Shown: in pieces, positions 59,868 through 64,000 of the stretch
How positions within the stretch are numbered: position 1 is the first letter of the stretch
Layout of the letters: the number at the start of each line of letters is the position of its first letter
Origin: Paenibacillus taichungensis
Lineage (GTDB): Bacteria > Bacillota > Bacilli > Paenibacillales > Paenibacillaceae
Direction: 5' to 3'
Length of the DNA stretch: 64,000 bases
Assembly (NCBI RefSeq): GCF_013359905.1
Contig: NZ_JABMCC010000113.1
Location: 1 to 64,000, forward strand
Made by a program: the position numbers and the translations under genes
Notes under the pieces: generated by a model
What the model saw: only the letters and a program-made list of their open reading frames with translations
The model's database searches: none
Told to the model about the DNA's origin: nothing

Positions 59868-60839
59868 TTATGCCAAACCGATCAAAAATTGCTCCAGACA
59901 AAGCTGGCCATTGACATTGAAACGCAATTTTTTTCTGCATGCTGCGGCCATATCCATGTAGGAAACCCACTGCTCGGTGCTGCGGGTATGGGCCAACTGA
60001 GACAGCATGTCCAACTGATCTATAAAAACGATATGTTCATGCCTACCATACTGGACATACAGCATATCCCTGAACCATAAATGGAACAGGCTAAGCATCG
60101 TATCCAGGTGTTCTGAGAGTCCGGTTTTAAAAAGCTTCTGCTGTGCAGAGATCAATGATGTACTTCCTCTACCCAGGGACTCCTTCCCTAATTGTAACAT
60201 TACGTTTCTAATTTCTGCAAACCAATTCTGCTGGAGAATTTCTCTACATGCTTCCAATCCTGACGCTAAATGGACGGCAGAGCGAGCCAGATTGGCAGGG
60301 TGCCCTTCCGCAATCAGCGATTGCAGCATCTCTTCCGGATTCAATGCACTGAAAGGAACCAATTGAGAGCGTGAACGAATGGTGGGCAGCATAGCTTGTC
60401 CATTATCCGTAATCAAAATGCCTACCGCGGGCACCTGAGGTTCTTCCAGAAACTTCAGCAAGCTGTTGGCCGCTTGGACAGTCATTTTCTCAGCCTGTTC
60501 AATAATATATACTTTGGGATGCCCCGCCTCTGAACGGTACGAAAAGATACGCTGCAGATCCCGAATTTGATCAATTTTAATGTTATTTCCATCCGGTGCA
60601 AGCATGGTTAGATCCGGATGATTTCCATGTTCCACCTTACGACATTCAAGACACTGTCCGCAGGCATCATCTTCAAGCTCTGTACAGAATATTGCTTTGG
60701 CAAATGTGACCGCCGTCTGCAACTGTCCACTGCCGGATGGTCCGCTAAACAAATAGGCATGACTTATGGCATGACGTCTCAAACTGCTCTGTAACATCTG
60801 CTTGGCTGCCTGCTGACCCATAATTTGTTGAAAGGACAT
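59868..60839 (-). CDS. holB: DNA polymerase III delta' subunit
   Basis: Clamp-loader subunit. The 323-residue AAA+ protein starts SFQQIMGQQAAKQMLQSSL, has HAYLFSGPSGSGQLQTA (degenerate P-loop: GPSGSGQ without the catalytic Lys, usual for delta'), the zinc cysteines CTELEDDACGQCLECRK, and VYIIEQAEKMTVQAANSLLKFLEEP. It sits between yaaR and ricT as in Bacillus. Confidence 0.96.
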   Translation of the reverse strand: MSFQQIMGQQAAKQMLQSSLRRHAISHAYLFSGPSGSGQLQTAVTFAKAIFCTELEDDACGQCLECRKVEHGNHPDLTMLAPDGNNIKIDQIRDLQRIFSYRSEAGHPKVYIIEQAEKMTVQAANSLLKFLEEPQVPAVGILITDNGQAMLPTIRSRSQLVPFSALNPEEMLQSLIAEGHPANLARSAVHLASGLEACREILQQNWFAEIRNVMLQLGKESLGRGSTSLISAQQKLFKTGLSEHLDTMLSLFHLWFRDMLYVQYGRHEHIVFIDQLDMLSQLAHTRSTEQWVSYMDMAAACRKKLRFNVNGQLCLEQFLIGLA

Positions 60840-60848
60840 ACTTCCTCC

Positions 60849-61292
60849 TCAGAAGCTTAAATTAATAAGCATTCCCCGAATTTCTCCTACTTGCTGTAAT
60901 AACGTAATCTTGCCCTCTTCTGTTTCCAAAAGCTCATCAGCCATGGATAATAAGGCAGAGTCAATCTCATCAATTAACTTGTAACGTTTCCCTCTTCCCC
61001 GACGATCCCATCCTCGAGTCTCTTTCATAGACACACCACGACGGACCGTTTCCTCCAGAAATCTTTTTACAAGCTGCTTGTATGCTTTTAATTCTCGAAT
61101 GGTCATGGAACGTGACAAACGATCACCCTGCATCTGGATTTCACTTAATCGGCGGGTAAGTTCAGCCTGTGATGCCCGTTCACCCTGGTGATTCATCATA
61201 TCAGAGAAATTTTTGGATTGAACCGGTTTGGAGCCGGAATCGGAAGAACTGAGTCCACTCTGCATCGGTCGGAATCCAGGATTGATTTTCAT
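60849..61292 (-). CDS. yaaR: YaaR-family protein (DUF327)
   Basis: A 147-residue helical cytoplasmic protein: MKINPGFRPMQSGLS at the start, LTRRLSEIQMQGDRLSRSMT in the middle and KYKLIDEIDSALLSMADELL near the end. The family is conserved next to yaaQ/darA and holB in Bacillales; its function is not known. A candidate promoter (TTTAAC, 17 bases, TATGAT on the minus strand, about 61386-61414) precedes it. Confidence 0.9.
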   Translation of the reverse strand: MKINPGFRPMQSGLSSSDSGSKPVQSKNFSDMMNHQGERASQAELTRRLSEIQMQGDRLSRSMTIRELKAYKQLVKRFLEETVRRGVSMKETRGWDRRGRGKRYKLIDEIDSALLSMADELLETEEGKITLLQQVGEIRGMLINLSF

Positions 61293-61449
61293 GAAAACGC
61301 CTGCTTTCTACCTTAGTAGGCCAATCGACCATCAGCACAGTGCGCGCTGCGCCTGTGCATGGAGGAGACCTTATATATGTGCTACATCATACTCTATATA
61401 TAATAGTAGTTAAATATCACCACATGGATCTATTCGTTGGTTAGTCAAC

Positions 61450-61500
61450 CTCTGTCCGAAATAAAATCTTCCCTGATCGAAAAGTTTTTTCCGGACAGAG
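61450..61500. repeat. 9-bp perfect inverted repeat between darA and yaaR
   Basis: CTCTGTCCG (61450-61458) and CGGACAGAG (61492-61500) flank 33 bases. There is no T-run directly after either arm, so its use as a terminator is doubtful. Confidence 0.6.
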
Positions 61501-61556
61501 AACGCGATTCTTGATAACAAGAAGGACGCTCAATAGGATTTATGCGAAATGCATCA

Positions 61557-61886
61557 TTAAAAGTGTTCGAATCGATCTACCGGAAGAACAAACACGGTAG
61601 CTCCACCTACTTGAACTTCGACAGGTAGCGGCAGGTAAGAGTCGGTTGTTCCGCTCATCGGAGTGACTGGAGTCACGAGCTGTTCACGAACCTTACAGCT
61701 GCTGCGAATGACGTTCATTACGGACTCGACCTGACCATCATCGACACCGATCATAAACGTCGTGTTGCCTGCCTTCAAAAATCCACCGGTACTGGCCAAT
61801 TTCGTAGCCCGAAAATTTGCTTTGACCAATGCGCTGGATAATCGGTTGCTGTCTTTATCCTGTATAATCGCAACAATCAGTTTCAT
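61557..61886 (-). CDS. darA: Cyclic di-AMP receptor DarA (PstA, YaaQ)
   Basis: A PII-like trimeric c-di-AMP sensor. The 109-residue protein has the family start KLIVAIIQDKDSNRLSSALV, the T-loop region ATKLASTGGFLKAGNTTFMIGV (binding-site Gly/Thr), and EVQVGGATVFVLPVDRFE at the end. The downstream target is unknown in all species. It lies just after tmk. Confidence 0.96.
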   Translation of the reverse strand: MKLIVAIIQDKDSNRLSSALVKANFRATKLASTGGFLKAGNTTFMIGVDDGQVESVMNVIRSSCKVREQLVTPVTPMSGTTDSYLPLPVEVQVGGATVFVLPVDRFEHF

Positions 61887-61948
61887 CCTGCATAACCTCC
61901 TTCAGATAATAAGCACCTTGTGAAATGCCCTGTCTATATATTAGACAA

Positions 61949-62596
61949 TTACTCGTCAAAATCCTTCAAAATCCCTGTCTCAAGCGACAAAATCATTGCT
62001 GCCAAGACCTCTTCTTGCTTTTGAGAAGCATCGATGACTTTGATCCTGTCAGGAAACTGTTCCTTCAGCAGAAAATAGCCTTCACGCACTTTGCGGTGGA
62101 ACTCCAGACTTTCGAGATCCAGGCGGTTAACTTCACGTCCATCGTGGGCATCAATGCGGGCGAGCCCTGCTTCAGGCTCGATATCCAGATAGAGCGTGAC
62201 ATCTGGCATTAGTTCACCTATTGCAAACCGATTGATGGCCCAAACATTCTCTACACCAAGACCACGAGCGTATCCTTGATAGGCCAGACTGCTGTCGACA
62301 AATCGGTCACAGATAACGGTCTTCCCTGCCTTCAATGCAGGCTCCACCTTCTCTGCCAGATGCTGGCTGCGTGCAGCTGCATAGAGCAGCGCTTCGGTTC
62401 TTGCATCCATTGCCGTATGAAGAGGATTGAGAATGATGGCACGTATTTTCTCCGCAATTTCAATCCCGCCAGGTTCCCGAGTAACTACATATGGTATACC
62501 CTGTTCTTCAAAGTAAGAACCTAGCTTACTGATCATCGTTGTTTTGCCGGACCCTTCTCCCCCTTCCAACGTAATGAATTTACCTCTGCCCTGCAT
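61949..62596 (-). CDS. tmk: Thymidylate kinase
   Basis: Phosphorylates dTMP to dTDP. The 215-residue P-loop kinase has ITLEGGEGSGKTTMISKL (residues 8-25), VTREPGG, the DRFVDSSLAYQG block and DARTEALLYAAARSQHL. It heads the tmk-darA-yaaR-holB-ricT-yabA unit. Confidence 0.98.
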   Translation of the reverse strand: MQGRGKFITLEGGEGSGKTTMISKLGSYFEEQGIPYVVTREPGGIEIAEKIRAIILNPLHTAMDARTEALLYAAARSQHLAEKVEPALKAGKTVICDRFVDSSLAYQGYARGLGVENVWAINRFAIGELMPDVTLYLDIEPEAGLARIDAHDGREVNRLDLESLEFHRKVREGYFLLKEQFPDRIKVIDASQKQEEVLAAMILSLETGILKDFDE

Positions 62597-62839
62597 ATGC
62601 TTCCCTGCTTTCTATATCGATAATTGCTCCTAATTGTGCTGCGATAACTACAATCTCGATCCTCTCATACTCCAGACTATGAATGAACCCGCCCAGAGGT
62701 GTATGTTCATGAATTACTCCATAGATTGGTTTGAAAGTATTTCGAGTTTGGTACAAGCTTTCTTATTATAACTACTATACATGATCCCGCGTTAACGGTC
62801 AGCTATTCTCCAATATTTCCGTTAAGGCACATAGCCTGA

Positions 62840-63532
62840 TTAGCCGTAAATCAACCATACCCATAGAGGGAGCATGACAGAGCCGGCAATAGCACTGACA
62901 ATCATGGATACGGAACTCAGTGCTACCGCATTTTCTCCATACTCAAAGGATCTTGCCATGCCCAGTGCGTGGGAAGCCGAGCCGAGTCCGATCCCATACG
63001 CATTTTTGCTACTTACTCTGGCCCATTTCAATATCAAGGGTCCCAATAATATCCCCGAAAATCCGGCTATCATCACAAATAACGAAGTGAAGGATGAATT
63101 TCCTCCCACCTGATCAGCCAGTTGAATGGCAACAGGTGTCGTAATGGATTTGGGCAATAAAGCGATAACGATATCTTGCGGATAACCGAGCAGCAGCGAT
63201 ATGGCGGCCCCTGTGGACATACCAACGATGCTTCCACCCAAGGTCCCCCCTAATATCGGGATAATATTCCGTTTCAGTACATCAAGGTGTTTCGCCAAAG
63301 GAAATGCCAGAGAAACTACAGCCGGCCCCAATAACTCCTGTATCCATTTGCCACCAAGCATGTACGTATCGAGATTAATACCGGAAAGGACCAGAATCAG
63401 TACGATTACAGTCGTTGCCGTCAAGACGGGCATAAGGATCGGCCACTTCAACCTTCTATATAGATGAGTCGCCGGAATATATATAGCCACGGTCAAGGCA
63501 ATCATTCCGATTCCGAGGATGAATGCGAGCAT
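62840..63532 (-). CDS. lrgB: LrgB/CidB-family membrane protein
   Basis: A 230-residue multi-pass membrane protein with KHLDVLKRNIIPILGGTLGGS, ALLPKSITTPVAIQLADQVGG, and GIGLGSASHALGMARSFEYGE, all LrgB signatures. It works with LrgA; family members modulate murein hydrolase activity and export pyruvate or similar metabolites. The start at 63532 has AAGGAGG upstream and overlaps lrgA by 31 bases. Confidence 0.96.
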   Translation of the reverse strand: MLAFILGIGMIALTVAIYIPATHLYRRLKWPILMPVLTATTVIVLILVLSGINLDTYMLGGKWIQELLGPAVVSLAFPLAKHLDVLKRNIIPILGGTLGGSIVGMSTGAAISLLLGYPQDIVIALLPKSITTPVAIQLADQVGGNSSFTSLFVMIAGFSGILLGPLILKWARVSSKNAYGIGLGSASHALGMARSFEYGENAVALSSVSMIVSAIAGSVMLPLWVWLIYG

Positions 63533-63930
63533 GAGATCGCCTCCTTCTTGCCTTGATGCGTCGATCTCCACGCCATGAGCCATTCACTAATTTTCGCAGA
63601 CAACAGACAGGTAACCAATGTACTAACGACCAACCCCAGAACAAGCAGCACGGTATTGGCTCTAAAAAAATCAAAATGATTGATTATGCCCACCGTGGGA
63701 GGGATAAATAATAATTGCAAGTTCGATTGAAGCCAGGATGATCCTTCTTCGCCCCAGCTTATTCTGATCCATCCCAGTTGAATGACGATGAATAGAAGCA
63801 GCATCCCGACAATACTTCCTGTTAACGGCAGATGCAGTACAGCCTGAACCAGGTTTCCTATCCAATAAAAACTGTACATCAGTATGACTTGCAGGACTAT
63901 TCCCGTATATTTTTTTAGCGGAATATCCAA
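63502..63930 (-). CDS. lrgA: LrgA/CidA-family holin-like membrane protein
   Basis: A 142-residue protein with about four membrane segments. IVLQVILMYSFYWIGNLVQAVLHLPLTGSIVGMLLLFIV matches the CidA/LrgA start. Acts with LrgB. The start is TTG 63930 with AGAAGGG upstream. The C-terminus is basic and Ser-rich and runs into lrgB. In B. subtilis the equivalents (ywbGH, ysbAB) are not next to tmk. Upstream control lies beyond position 64000. Confidence 0.92.
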   Translation of the reverse strand: MDIPLKKYTGIVLQVILMYSFYWIGNLVQAVLHLPLTGSIVGMLLLFIVIQLGWIRISWGEEGSSWLQSNLQLLFIPPTVGIINHFDFFRANTVLLVLGLVVSTLVTCLLSAKISEWLMAWRSTHQGKKEAISCSHSSSESE

Positions 63931-64000
63931 AGTTTGTTCCCTTCTTTCTTATGTCCAGACAACAATGATGTCCTAACTTGTTTGAGCATTTTGCATGAAT

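Noticed and set aside
1..64000. CRISPR arrays, insertion sequences, prophage or integrated elements
   Set aside because: No regularly spaced repeats, transposase or integrase genes; gene order is the conserved chromosomal one throughout.

Overview
The window is an origin-proximal stretch of a low-to-mid GC, endospore-forming Firmicutes chromosome, most likely Paenibacillus. The evidence is the gene order, which follows the Bacillus tmk-to-lysS segment almost gene for gene. It contains many sporulation genes (spoIIE, spoVT, spoVG, yabG, yabP, yabQ, yabA, fin, an sspF-type SASP gene), and the protein sequences look Paenibacillus-like. Nearly every gene is on the minus strand, so transcription runs from the right end (nearer oriC) to the left end, where a 16S rRNA gene begins. 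I see no prophage, insertion sequence, CRISPR array or tRNA gene.

Read in the direction of transcription: 64.0-56.8 kb carries lrgAB, tmk, darA, yaaR, holB, ricT, yabA, a tRNA1(Val)-type methyltransferase and rsmI. 56.5-53.6 kb carries abrB on the plus strand, an HD phosphohydrolase and tatD, with a cluster of Spo0A boxes between abrB and the HD gene; metS, found here in B. subtilis, is absent. 53.4-49.0 kb has a c-di-AMP (ydaO-type) riboswitch ahead of a YabE-like 3D/G5 cell-wall protein, then rnmV, rsmA and yabG. 48.9-42.9 kb carries veg, sspF, ispE, purR, spoVG, glmU and prs. 42.9-36.5 kb carries an unrecognised plus-strand small gene, pth, fin, mfd and a PrsA foldase. 36.2-20.0 kb carries spoVT, spoVB-like, mazG, hupB, rqcP, yabP, yabQ, divIC, yabR, spoIIE, a VWA protein, a YabT kinase, tilS, hpt and ftsH. 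19.8-5.1 kb carries nadABC (not at this place in B. subtilis), coaX, hslO, a second parvulin-like protein, cysK, the pab/fol operon, yazB, dusB and greA. 5.0-0.6 kb carries lysS, a KtrB-type K+ transporter subunit, and a divergent TetR/membrane-protein pair. 0.4-0 kb holds tandem rRNA promoters and the 5' end of 16S rRNA.

The genes serve replication and translation upkeep, folate, NAD, CoA, cysteine and cell-wall precursor synthesis, and the switch into sporulation. Regulatory signals that can be read include Spo0A boxes at abrB, the HD gene, spoVG and spoIIE; a sigma-H promoter at spoVG; a 21-bp-spaced Spo0A-type promoter at spoIIE; PurBoxes at purR; the c-di-AMP riboswitch; and a palindromic operator at the TetR pair. 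The window is mostly conserved housekeeping DNA. The less ordinary items are the 20-codon leader ORF with a perfect Shine-Dalgarno between the riboswitch and yabE, the cysteine-rich AbrB, the unexplained cysK and glmU leaders, the TetR pair with an apparently leaderless regulator mRNA, and the orphan small gene beside pth. I did not find a convincing undescribed multi-gene system.
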